A stretch of DNA of 64,000 bases, from positions 186,001-250,000 of the forward strand of contig NZ_JAFMZP010000005.1 of NCBI RefSeq assembly GCF_024436435.1, given 5' to 3'. Below are positions 52,221 through 60,653 of the stretch, in pieces (position 1 is the stretch's first letter; the number at the start of each line of letters is the position of its first letter). The position numbers and the translations under genes are program-made. A model generated the notes under the pieces. That model did no database searches and had not been told where the DNA came from. It was given only the letters and a program-made list of their open reading frames with translations. Source of the DNA: Desertivirga xinjiangensis (lineage in GTDB: Bacteria; Bacteroidota; Bacteroidia; Sphingobacteriales; Sphingobacteriaceae).

Positions 52221-54380
52221 ATGAAAATCAATATAAGACTTTTTTTTATTTTGCTGCTCGGACTGGGGGCATGTAAAAAAGACGATGGCGACCTGGTAAG
52301 TATGTCAGAACTGGGAGCCGTGAACGGTGAATATACGGTTTCTAAGGAAGCCGGATCAGTAGCTGTGGAAGTACTTTCTAACGAAAAATACAAGGTATCT
52401 GTTGTCGATAATGCTGACTGGGTGAAGGTTAATGCAGCCGAACTTCAGGGGGATGCAAAGTTCGATGTCAGCTACGATGGCAATGCCGGTTTTCCGCGCA
52501 GGGCCATGCTTGATCTGTTCTCTCCGGGGAGCAACAGGCATGATACCATTGTTATCAAACAGGAGGGAACGCTTGTGCCTGAGCTCGCATTTCCCAAAAC
52601 AAACACCACTGTCCTGGGAGACGGAGGTGAGGTTTTGAGTGCTATCGAAACCAATTTAGAGCTGAAAGATATCCGGGTAGATGTTATTTATCCGAACGGG
52701 GGCGAAGGCGATTGGGTGAACAATGACTTCACGTTCAAATCAGAGAATCAGCAATTTGCTTTTTCCGTAAAACCCAACCCGGACCAGGTAGCATTAAGAA
52801 ATGCCCAACTGCGTTTGTCGTATACCGACGGCTGGGGTGTGGATCATATAACTACGCTTTACCTGCTTCAGGCAAATGCGCAGAACCTTTTTGGCAGCAA
52901 AGCGGAATTTCCGGAAGTCAGGCTTTGGGCCGGAGACAAGATCACTTCGGATATCTTTATTGAAGGGTATGTAGTAAGTGATGCCATGAACAAGAACATG
53001 GGAGACAATGTACAGACAACCCCTACGGCAATCGATTATTCCCGTAACGATAAAACCGTGTACATAGAAAGTCTCGACGGCCGCTATGGTTTCAGGATAG
53101 AGACAGCCACTGCTGCCGACAACATTTTTACCCGCTACAGCAAGGTACAGCTGCTGCTTAAAGGCACCACGGTTGGGCAGAACAACAACCCCCATTCCTA
53201 TAATATCACCGGGGTGACTTCGGGGATGGTGATGAACCTGGAGCAGGGAACGGCTTCAGCACTGCCGCTTAAAGAAAAATATATGTCGGAGTTGACAGAT
53301 GATGATATTTATACTTATGTGACCTTGAAAGACTGTGAGTTTCCGGTTAGAAAAGGTTCCTTTACCCCGGTAAATGAAGGATACTCGCCTTTGTTCAATG
53401 CAAACCGTATCTCCAAGTACCCTTTACTTATGCGCGATATTATGGGGAACAGCATGTTCCTTCTTACTAATATGAATGTTCCTTATCGCAGGGATGGAGC
53501 TATGCTTCCTTACGGTTCTGGTACGGTTTCCGGTATTGTGGTGCATGAGAAGTTCACACGTTTCAGCTATGAAGATGCAGCCAGTGAGGAGGAGTACGGC
53601 AATATTGGCCGCTACCAGATCAGGCATGTAGGTCGCAGCGACATTAAACTGGCAAATGATTTTTCAAATAGTTTCTCAGCGCTGTTAACGGAATACCGTT
53701 ATCCAATTTTATCATCAGGTGCTGCTTTACCTACCGAAGGTAACAATGGACGGATCACCCTTTCTGCCCCCGTTTCAGTTACAGCCACTTCAGACTATAC
53801 TTACCTGGGACCTGTGGGTGCAAGCTTCCTGGGCAACACTAATCAGTATGGCAATGGTGTAATGATTGGCAGCAGCAAGCAAAATGTGGCTACAGCAACC
53901 AACTCCGACGGTAAAGGCGGCGTGTCAGGCAGTGCCCTGAACGGCAGCTGCGTTTGGTGGAATTCGGAAAGGAACCGTGGTGAGGCATGGATCATAGAAG
54001 TTTCAACAGCCAGTATCAGCACCAATAAGCTTTCCCTGCAATTTACTGCCCTGAACTGGGCTTCGGCAGGTGCCGGAACACCGAGGTACTGGAAAGTGGA
54101 ATGGTCTGAACACGGCAATATGGAGGGCAACTGGAACACGATAACTTCTTACACTGTGCCAGATGCGTCAAACTGGTCGAACACCCTGATGCACCAGTTA
54201 CCGGCATTTAAAAATGTGAATGTACCGCTTCCGCTTGATATGTTGGGAAAACCGCGGGTATACATCCGCCTGATCGTAGATCAAAACAAGGCCAGCAGCG
54301 GAACTACTTATGCTTCTGAACCTATTGAAAGGTCGCTGGGCAGTGCGTTGGGGTATGTGGCGATCCGGTATAATAAATAA
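52221..54380 (+). CDS. Second BACON and DUF5689 lipoprotein, paralogue of the preceding gene
   Basis: The 719 residues start with a lipobox (GLGAC, about residues 13-17), followed by a BACON-like domain (NEKYKVSVVDNADWVKV, VSYDGNAGFPRRAMLDL, IVIKQEG). A DUF5689 domain follows (DKITSDIFIEGYVVSDAMNK, TVYIESLDGRYGFRIETA, PYGSGTVSGIVVHEKFTRF, GNIGRYQIRHVGRSDI), and then a C-terminal beta-rich domain (SGSALNGSCVWWNSE, EAWIIEVSTASI, then RYWKVEWSEHGNMEG). Order and motifs match the upstream gene, so the pair arose by duplication, although sequence divergence is large. It probably binds a related ligand. Confidence 0.85.
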   Translation: MKINIRLFFILLLGLGACKKDDGDLVSMSELGAVNGEYTVSKEAGSVAVEVLSNEKYKVSVVDNADWVKVNAAELQGDAKFDVSYDGNAGFPRRAMLDLFSPGSNRHDTIVIKQEGTLVPELAFPKTNTTVLGDGGEVLSAIETNLELKDIRVDVIYPNGGEGDWVNNDFTFKSENQQFAFSVKPNPDQVALRNAQLRLSYTDGWGVDHITTLYLLQANAQNLFGSKAEFPEVRLWAGDKITSDIFIEGYVVSDAMNKNMGDNVQTTPTAIDYSRNDKTVYIESLDGRYGFRIETATAADNIFTRYSKVQLLLKGTTVGQNNNPHSYNITGVTSGMVMNLEQGTASALPLKEKYMSELTDDDIYTYVTLKDCEFPVRKGSFTPVNEGYSPLFNANRISKYPLLMRDIMGNSMFLLTNMNVPYRRDGAMLPYGSGTVSGIVVHEKFTRFSYEDAASEEEYGNIGRYQIRHVGRSDIKLANDFSNSFSALLTEYRYPILSSGAALPTEGNNGRITLSAPVSVTATSDYTYLGPVGASFLGNTNQYGNGVMIGSSKQNVATATNSDGKGGVSGSALNGSCVWWNSERNRGEAWIIEVSTASISTNKLSLQFTALNWASAGAGTPRYWKVEWSEHGNMEGNWNTITSYTVPDASNWSNTLMHQLPAFKNVNVPLPLDMLGKPRVYIRLIVDQNKASSGTTYASEPIERSLGSALGYVAIRYNK

Positions 54381-54445
54381 TTGGGAGTTGTAAAATATAA
54401 GTAATAGTGTTAAGTTCAGAGTAGAAAGTTTTAAGTAAAAAGTTT

Positions 54446-55294
54446 ATGAAAAGAAATATATTTTGTTCCTTATTTATTGTGTTTAGTGTGCTGTGTACAT
54501 TGAACGTGGTGGCTCAGTTGCCAGATAACGCTCCCCTGAGAATGAGGGTGGGTACTTATAATGTTGGACATTTTAACCAGGGCTGGTCTGGCGGGTTTCG
54601 ATTTAATGGCGACCCGGCGTATTCCAAAGAGCAAAGAAAGAGTACTACAGAAAAACAGGTAGCCGCATGGCGTCAGTGGATAGGGGCACAAGGGCTGGAT
54701 TTTCTTTGTGTTCAGGAATGGAACCGGTACTTCGATGCCGACAGTAACTTTAATGCAGAAGACGAACTGCTGAAGCCATACTACAACAATATTTATTTTG
54801 GCAATGAACACAAATGGATATTCAACGGCATCGCTACCAATTACAAGCTGACAAACCTGCGCAAAAAGTATTCGTACGGCGATTACTACGCCCTTATTGG
54901 TGATCTGCGTGTCGGTAAGAAAACCATTACCGTCATCTCCACGCATATTCCCTGGCAAAAAGACTGGCACAAGCCAGCCCTGGATGAACTAATTGCAGAT
55001 CTAAAAAAATATGAACACTTCATTTGTTTTGGCGATATAAACGCCATGGATAAGGAGCAAATGCTTTTCAGGGAGGCTGGGTTTAATATGGCCAACGGCG
55101 GCTACCAGGGATGGTTCGGAACCGCCGGAGGAGGATTGATACTGGAAGGCAGACAGGGTAAAGTTGATTCCAACATCGACAACATCATCACCAGTAAGAA
55201 CATTAAGATCATGAATGTTACTGCTCCGCATACCGGGGTGAATGATTTCGATCATTTGCCGGTTCTTGCAGATCTCATCATAACGGGCCTTTAG
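54446..55294 (+). CDS. Secreted endonuclease/exonuclease/phosphatase (EEP) family enzyme
   Basis: The 282-residue product has a cleavable signal peptide (IVFSVLCTLNVVAQ) rather than a lipobox, so it should be periplasmic or exported free. EEP motifs are VGTYNVGHF, LCVQEWN (Glu), ISTHIPWQ (His), FGDINAMD (Asp and Asn) and DFDHLPVLAD (Asp-His). It is only distantly similar to the EEP lipoprotein of the same operon. One lipid-anchored and one soluble phosphodiesterase suggest stepwise cleavage, outside and then inside the outer membrane. Confidence 0.88.
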   Translation: MKRNIFCSLFIVFSVLCTLNVVAQLPDNAPLRMRVGTYNVGHFNQGWSGGFRFNGDPAYSKEQRKSTTEKQVAAWRQWIGAQGLDFLCVQEWNRYFDADSNFNAEDELLKPYYNNIYFGNEHKWIFNGIATNYKLTNLRKKYSYGDYYALIGDLRVGKKTITVISTHIPWQKDWHKPALDELIADLKKYEHFICFGDINAMDKEQMLFREAGFNMANGGYQGWFGTAGGGLILEGRQGKVDSNIDNIITSKNIKIMNVTAPHTGVNDFDHLPVLADLIITGL

Positions 55295-55333
55295 AAAATT
55301 GTAGTGAGAAGCGCATTAGCTAATGATAATAAG

Positions 55334-56377
55334 ATGAAGAAAAGTTTTAAGATAAGTTTTAAATACCATAGCCTTACAATCCATAAGGTTACCATGTATG
55401 CTTTGCTGGTATGTTTACCCATACTTAGCAGCTGCAGTAAGGACGAATTGCTGGATGGAAGGTCTGACGTGATCCTGGTAACAGAAACCACAGAGAAGAC
55501 CGGCGTACTAACTCAACTGGCGATGCCCCTGGAAGGAGGGAAAGACACCCTGTATATACATTCCGGTCTGGAATTTAATGTTGCTTTTGAAACGGACGAC
55601 AAAGAGGAGTGGATTAAGGTTGAAAGTCTGGAACAGCTTCCGGGCACCGGAACCTCACGGCTTATTCTAAGCATTGCACCACTGCAAGGCAGCTATAACT
55701 TGCGTTCAGGGATGTTGTCAGTTTCTAATAAATCGAAATACCTGGGACACTTTGTGCGCTTATCGCAGGGTTATACAGCTCGATTTGCCGAAACTTTCTC
55801 CTGGTTAAAGTATGGGACATTCGATCCTTTTGATGCTAGCAGGGAGGTTGCTATCCAAAGCTGGAGTACCGCACAGAAACAGTATGGCTGGACCTCAACG
55901 GCTGATGGCGGAGGCCTGGCATATGCTTTCGGGCGTAATGAGCATGTTAAATTGGGTTCTGATCTGGCTGGTGCCGACCTGATTTCTCCAAGAATTGGAG
56001 GAATTGTAAAGGACAGTATCCTGCTTTTGACATTTAACGCTGTTGCACAGGTATCGCGCGCGGGTGAAAAGGATTTGAATAAGCTGACGGTGAGTATCAC
56101 AGAAGGAGGGGACTTTGTGTCGGGCGGCAGATCAGCAGTGGTAGAGGCCGTTTATTTAGATCACCAGTCTTCGATGGCAGATACTAAGATGTGGGATAAT
56201 TCTCTGCATGTGCTTTACATCAAAAAGCCGGATATCGATCCGAATGCGTCAACTATAAAGATCCGCTTTAATACGGGGGGAGATGGGCAGTCAGCTGCTT
56301 CAAACAGGATCTTTATTGACAATGTAAATATACATGTAGTGCACCAGTTTGGAGAAGGGAATATCTTGATCAGGTAG
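55334..56377 (+). CDS. Lipoprotein of unknown family, last gene of the SusCD operon
   Basis: The product of about 347 residues has a hydrophobic leader ending in lipobox LSSC. The start at 55334 (MKKSFKISFKYHS) is preferred over the frame opening at 55304. The N-terminal third is beta-rich, BACON-like in feel (FNVAFETDDKEEWIKVESL, then LRSGMLSVSNKS). The C-terminal two thirds (about 160-340) look like a jelly-roll binding domain (FAETFSWLKYGTFDPFD, DLISPRIGG, TIKIRFNTGGDGQSAASNRI, then FIDNVNIHV), as in choice-of-anchor or carbohydrate-binding modules. I recognise no named family. Position suggests a surface ligand-binding accessory. Confidence 0.7.
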   Translation: MKKSFKISFKYHSLTIHKVTMYALLVCLPILSSCSKDELLDGRSDVILVTETTEKTGVLTQLAMPLEGGKDTLYIHSGLEFNVAFETDDKEEWIKVESLEQLPGTGTSRLILSIAPLQGSYNLRSGMLSVSNKSKYLGHFVRLSQGYTARFAETFSWLKYGTFDPFDASREVAIQSWSTAQKQYGWTSTADGGGLAYAFGRNEHVKLGSDLAGADLISPRIGGIVKDSILLLTFNAVAQVSRAGEKDLNKLTVSITEGGDFVSGGRSAVVEAVYLDHQSSMADTKMWDNSLHVLYIKKPDIDPNASTIKIRFNTGGDGQSAASNRIFIDNVNIHVVHQFGEGNILIR

Positions 56378-56425
56378 CCGCGGGCTTCTGTTTTGATCTG
56401 ACTGGTGTCTTAAAATATGTTTTAG

Positions 56426-56455
56426 AAGGGTGTCCAAATTTGGGCACCCTTTTTT
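56426..56455 (+). terminator. Rho-independent terminator closing the SusCD/EEP operon
   Basis: AAGGGTG (56426-56432) pairs with CACCCTT (56445-56451), extended by CC/GG inside, and is followed by TTTTT. It lies 49 bp after the last lipoprotein gene and sets the 3' end of the operon before apbE. Confidence 0.88.
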
Positions 56456-56609
56456 GCAGGTAATTAATCAATAGCGGGCTTTCGCATCTCCAGATATTTC
56501 AAAGTTCTTGAGTTGATAATTCAAAATTAACTTCCGGAAATTTCAAAAATAATAGTAATATAATTCAAAGTTTTACGTCAGATATTCGAAAAAAAACTCA
56601 ATTTTAACC

Positions 56610-57611
56610 ATGTTAAAATACCTTTTAAGTATCATCATAATTGCCTTGCTCAGTTTTAACAAAAAAGCTGAAATAAGTCGCTGGCGGATCACCGGGTATG
56701 CACAGGGAACTACTTATAGTATTACCTATTATGCAGAAGACAGTTTGGTTAGCAGAAGCGAAGTGGATGATATTTTGAATGGGATTGACAGCTCGCTCTC
56801 CATTTATAAAAGCTACTCTCTTATCAATACAATTAATAATTCAGAAAGGGGTGGGGAGGCCGATAAACATTTAAAAGCAGTAGTGAATAAATCTCTGGAA
56901 GTTTATAAAGAAACAGGAGGCGCCTTTGACATTACTGTTTTTCCCCTGGTTCGTGCCTGGGGATTCGGAACGAAGAGCGTTTCTATCCTTCCTAATGCAG
57001 ATACTATCAAATCAATCCTTCCTTGTGTAGGCTCTGATAAGATCTATTTGGACCAGGGAAGGCTTATTAAAACCAATCCTTGTGTGAAGATCGATGTAAA
57101 TGGGATTGCACAGGGCTATTCGGTTGATAAGCTGGCTGATTACCTGGAACGCAAAAAGATAAACAATTACCTTGTTGAAATTGGCGGTGAGATCCGTGTA
57201 AAAGGACGCAAGTTTCCTGAAAATCAACCAATGTCTATTGGCATCGAAGCTCCGGCAAAATCGAGTACAGACGAACAAGTTATTCAAAAAGTAATCCAAA
57301 TCAATAAAGGGGCAGTAACCACTTCTGGCAATTACAGAAAGTACGTTAAAAACGGCAACAAGAAATTATCACACCTGATAGATCCTAAAACCGGCTATCC
57401 ACTGGATAATGAACTTATCAGTGTAACTGTAATTGCAGACGATGCAATTTCAGCCGATGCATATGATAATGCTTTGATGGGAATGGGCTTAAAAAAGGCC
57501 ATGCAATTTGCAAAGGATCATAAATTGGAGGCTTATTTCATCTATTATAATTCTAAGAAACAAATTACCGATACAGCAACCACTGGCTTCTATACTTTTA
57601 TAAGAAATTGA
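56610..57611 (+). CDS. apbE: FAD:protein FMN transferase (ApbE family)
   Basis: The 333 residues begin with an N-terminal membrane or signal segment (LKYLLSIIIIALLSF). ApbE motifs are present: GAFDITVFPLVRAWGFG, KIDVNGIAQGYSVDKLA (FAD and substrate binding), EIGGEIRVKG, TSGNYRKY, HLIDPKTGYPL and ISADAYDNALMGMG. In the last motif the usual metal-site Thr (A.AT.) is replaced by Asn, a variation worth noting. The enzyme attaches FMN through a phosphoester to a Ser or Thr of extracytoplasmic flavoproteins such as NqrB/C, RnfG or FMN-bind proteins. No such target is adjacent. It has its own promoter region after the operon terminator. Confidence 0.92.
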   Translation: MLKYLLSIIIIALLSFNKKAEISRWRITGYAQGTTYSITYYAEDSLVSRSEVDDILNGIDSSLSIYKSYSLINTINNSERGGEADKHLKAVVNKSLEVYKETGGAFDITVFPLVRAWGFGTKSVSILPNADTIKSILPCVGSDKIYLDQGRLIKTNPCVKIDVNGIAQGYSVDKLADYLERKKINNYLVEIGGEIRVKGRKFPENQPMSIGIEAPAKSSTDEQVIQKVIQINKGAVTTSGNYRKYVKNGNKKLSHLIDPKTGYPLDNELISVTVIADDAISADAYDNALMGMGLKKAMQFAKDHKLEAYFIYYNSKKQITDTATTGFYTFIRN

Positions 57612-57857
57612 ATTTTTAGAAAATTCGGTTTAAGTAAATTCTGCCATAAAGCTCTGGGCTTTTGCACGCAGGAAATTTCAATCGTTTGGCAGCCAAGAGC
57701 ATGCGGCTTTCAGTCGCTTGTTGAAGAGTATAAAATTCCCCATACGAGCGTTTTCATGAGAAAACTTTTTCTTCATTTTCTACGTTGATCATCAATTGTT
57801 TTAAATTTAGCTTAAGTTTTTTATTGGCTTGAACTTTGTTCACTAATAGCCCATTCT

Positions 57858-58964
57858 ATGAACAAGGGAAATAGTATTAAACCAGTATTGCAATTAGAGA
57901 GTATGATCGACGAGATTGAAGATTATGCGATTCTCTTTCTGGATGTAGATGGAAACATCATGACCTGGAACAAAGGAGCAGAGAAGGTTAAAGGATATAA
58001 GTCCCGGGAAATAATAGGATGCAATTTTCGGCTGTTTTATACCTCTTCAGACAGAGAGGTCCATCTGCCTGAACGTTTGATCCAAACGGCAATTAAAGAA
58101 GGCAAAGCGGCTGATGAAGGATGGCGGGTGAAAAAAAATGGGGATTTGTTTTGGGGAAGCGTAAGTATAACAGCCATTCATGATCAGCACGGACATTTAT
58201 TAGGCTTTACCAAAGTGACCCGGGATCTCACAGAGAAGATGAGAGCTGAATCAGCTTTGCGGGAGTACTCAGCACAACTAAGTACTAAAAACAAGGAGTT
58301 GGAGCAGTTTGTTTATATTGCCTCCCATGATTTACAGGAGCCTCTCCAAACTGTTATCAGCTTTATTGATCTGTTAAAAACAGAGTACGAAAGCGTCCTG
58401 GATGAGGAAGGCAGGATGTATATGGACTTCATTACAGGTGCATCCCAACGGATGAGGTCGCTCATTAAATCTTTGCTCGACTACTCCAGGATCGGACAAA
58501 ATAAGTGTCTTGAAGATATTAATTTGAATGACCTGGTTTCATCGCTCCTGATGGATCTTCACTCTGTTATAAAGGAAAAAAATGCCGATACAAGCGTTTC
58601 TGAACTTCCGGTAGTTAAAGGCTATAAAACAGACATTACCCAGCTTCTTATGAACCTGCTGAAAAATGGAATTAAATTCAGCAGACAAGGTGTACCACCA
58701 AAGATTGAGATTTCGGCCTGCAGGCTGGAATCTCAGTGGAAGATCATGGTATCCGACAATGGGATAGGTATCAAGGCTGAGCACCGGGAAAAAATATTTC
58801 TTATTTTTCAGCGGCTGCACAATAGGAACGAATATGAGGGTAACGGCATCGGGCTCGCCCATTGCAGAAAGATTGCAGAAGTTCATAAAGGCCAGCTGGA
58901 CTTTGATTCTGTACCCGGAAAAGGCAGCACGTTCTGGTTTACAATTCCTGACGTATTAAACTAA
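57858..58964 (+). CDS. PAS-domain sensor histidine kinase
   Basis: Of the 368 residues, about 12-135 form a PAS/PAC domain (AILFLDVDGNIMTWNKGAEK, then VKGYKSREIIG). A coiled linker leads to the HisKA domain with His157 in YIASHDLQEPLQTV. The ATPase domain has the N box (LLKNGIKFS), G1 (VSDNGIGI) and G2 (EGNGIGLAHCRKIAE). It has no transmembrane segment, so it is a cytoplasmic sensor. It resembles the phytochrome-type kinase class with the DLQEPL H box. One base separates it from a single-domain response regulator gene. Confidence 0.92.
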   Translation: MNKGNSIKPVLQLESMIDEIEDYAILFLDVDGNIMTWNKGAEKVKGYKSREIIGCNFRLFYTSSDREVHLPERLIQTAIKEGKAADEGWRVKKNGDLFWGSVSITAIHDQHGHLLGFTKVTRDLTEKMRAESALREYSAQLSTKNKELEQFVYIASHDLQEPLQTVISFIDLLKTEYESVLDEEGRMYMDFITGASQRMRSLIKSLLDYSRIGQNKCLEDINLNDLVSSLLMDLHSVIKEKNADTSVSELPVVKGYKTDITQLLMNLLKNGIKFSRQGVPPKIEISACRLESQWKIMVSDNGIGIKAEHREKIFLIFQRLHNRNEYEGNGIGLAHCRKIAEVHKGQLDFDSVPGKGSTFWFTIPDVLN

Positions 58965-58965
58965 C

Positions 58966-59397
58966 ATGACAAAATATAAGGATCTTAATTGTATTCTCCT
59001 GATAGACGATGATTTAGCTACTAATTTTCTTCATCGAAAAGTAGTGCAAACTACAGGGATCGAGGTGCATGTTCAAACGACCACTTCAGGAAGGGACGCA
59101 CTCGATTTTTTATGTGAGTTAAGTGCGTATCAGAATACGCCCGAAATTCCAAGGCCGGGAATCATTTTCCTTGACATCAATATGCCGGAAATGAATGGCT
59201 GGGAATTTCTGGAAGAATATGATAAACTGAAAGATGAACAAAAAGCAGAAATCGTTGTGGTTATGCTAACCACGTCGTTAAATCCTGATGATGAAGCTCG
59301 TGCATTTTCAAATAAAAACATAACCACTTTTTTAAACAAACCGCTTAAACCGGAGGTGCTGGAAGAACTAGCTGAAAAATTTTTTACAACTAAATAA
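58966..59397 (+). CDS. Single-domain response regulator (CheY-like)
   Basis: This 143-residue receiver domain has no output domain. The acidic pocket is LLIDDD, the phospho-acceptor is Asp70 in FLDINMPEMNG, the conserved Thr is in MLTTS and the Lys is Lys125 in NKPLKP. It is co-transcribed with the PAS kinase (1-bp gap). Such pairs usually feed a phosphorelay or bind another protein, because no DNA-binding domain is present. Confidence 0.93.
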   Translation: MTKYKDLNCILLIDDDLATNFLHRKVVQTTGIEVHVQTTTSGRDALDFLCELSAYQNTPEIPRPGIIFLDINMPEMNGWEFLEEYDKLKDEQKAEIVVVMLTTSLNPDDEARAFSNKNITTFLNKPLKPEVLEELAEKFFTTK

Positions 59398-59515
59398 CTA
59401 CGAGGTGACTGTCCGGTGAACTTAAAAAGGAAGCTGGCATGAAAGGGCCGGCTCCGAGCCTGTGTCTTCATGAAAAAGCGCAAAAAGACTGGGCAAAAAT
59501 CGCCGGATCAGGCAT

Positions 59516-60424
59516 TCAAAATTGCTCTTCACATAGTTCTCTATTAGTTGCAGCACCTGCAAAGTTTCCTGAGGCTACGGCGTTGGCTACAGAACGCATA
59601 GGCGTTGTAATATCGCCGCAGGCAAACACCCCACTTACAGTTGTTTGCTGAAACTCATTTGTTCTTATAAAGCCCTGCTCTGTCATCTCACAGCCTAGTT
59701 GTTGAGCGATGTCGCTATGTTGTATAAATGGAACCCTGGCATAGAGGGCTATTAACGGAACAGTGGTTCCGTCTTTAAAAATAACCCTTTCAATCTGACC
59801 ACTGCTTTGCTCAAGGCGGTCGATCTCAGTCTCAAGTATTTTAATATTTCTGTTTTCGAGTTTCAGCCTTTGTTCACTCGTTAATACCGATCTCCCGTTT
59901 GTGAAAACAGTCAGCGACTTCGTTAGATTGTTGACCAGCGGAGCATAGTGCATGGCCGTATCACCATCAGCGAGAATACCCGTTTCCAGATCCCTGATCT
60001 CATAGCCATGGCAATACGGGCAATGCACCACTGAAATACCCCAGCATTCAGAAAAACCCGGTATGTCTGGTAGTAAGTCTTTGATGCCTATGGCCAGTAT
60101 CAATTTCCTCGAGCTAAACCGCTCTCCACACTGTGTCCCAATTTCAAAGCCCATATGGGTCTTTGCACCTTCTATTGCAATTCCTTTGTGAAAAGTTACC
60201 GTGTTATATTTACTAACTTGCTCTCTTGCAAGTGATGAAATGTCTGCCGGTGTACTTCCATCCTGGGTTAAAAAGTTGTGGGAGTAAGGTGTCTGGCTGT
60301 TACACGGCTGACCGCTGTCAATTATTAAGACGTTTCGCAGCGAACGGCCGAGCGCCATTCCCGCTGAAAGACCTGCATAGCTGCCTCCAATTATTATTAC
60401 ATCGAAAATGTTATCCTGTGCCAT
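59516..60424 (-). CDS. Thioredoxin reductase-like NAD(P)/FAD-dependent oxidoreductase
   Basis: The 302-residue flavoprotein has an N-terminal FAD motif (VIIIGGSYAGLSAGMAL) and a redox CxxC of sequence HCPYCHGYE (Cys135, Cys138). The C-terminal FAD contact is GVFACGDITTPMRSVANAVASG. The GxGxxA/G NAD(P) motif in the middle is weak (GILADGDTAMHYA), so pyridine nucleotide use is uncertain. It is close to ferredoxin/flavodoxin- or HcpY-type TrxR-like proteins rather than canonical TrxB (CATC). It stands alone, converging with the response regulator gene. Confidence 0.87.
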   Translation of the reverse strand: MAQDNIFDVIIIGGSYAGLSAGMALGRSLRNVLIIDSGQPCNSQTPYSHNFLTQDGSTPADISSLAREQVSKYNTVTFHKGIAIEGAKTHMGFEIGTQCGERFSSRKLILAIGIKDLLPDIPGFSECWGISVVHCPYCHGYEIRDLETGILADGDTAMHYAPLVNNLTKSLTVFTNGRSVLTSEQRLKLENRNIKILETEIDRLEQSSGQIERVIFKDGTTVPLIALYARVPFIQHSDIAQQLGCEMTEQGFIRTNEFQQTTVSGVFACGDITTPMRSVANAVASGNFAGAATNRELCEEQF

Positions 60425-60653
60425 GCTGGTGGTTAATGTTTACATTACAAATATAGACAATTGTAGTGTTATTGCAACTATATTGCATTAGTTGAGCTTT
60501 TCCTGAATATAAGCTTAAAAACAAATCCAGGTAAGTATTTTGGTGTTCACAGACATTATACTTGCTAATTCTTTTTATTTATTTTAGAATTGTATACCAA
60601 GTGGGGGAATATCAAATAAATCATAGAGTAAATGTGTTTAAAGACCTTGTTTT

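Noticed and set aside
59439-59651. Plus-strand 70-codon frame between the response regulator and the flavoprotein
   Set aside because: Most of it is antisense to the flavoprotein C-terminus; no independent support.
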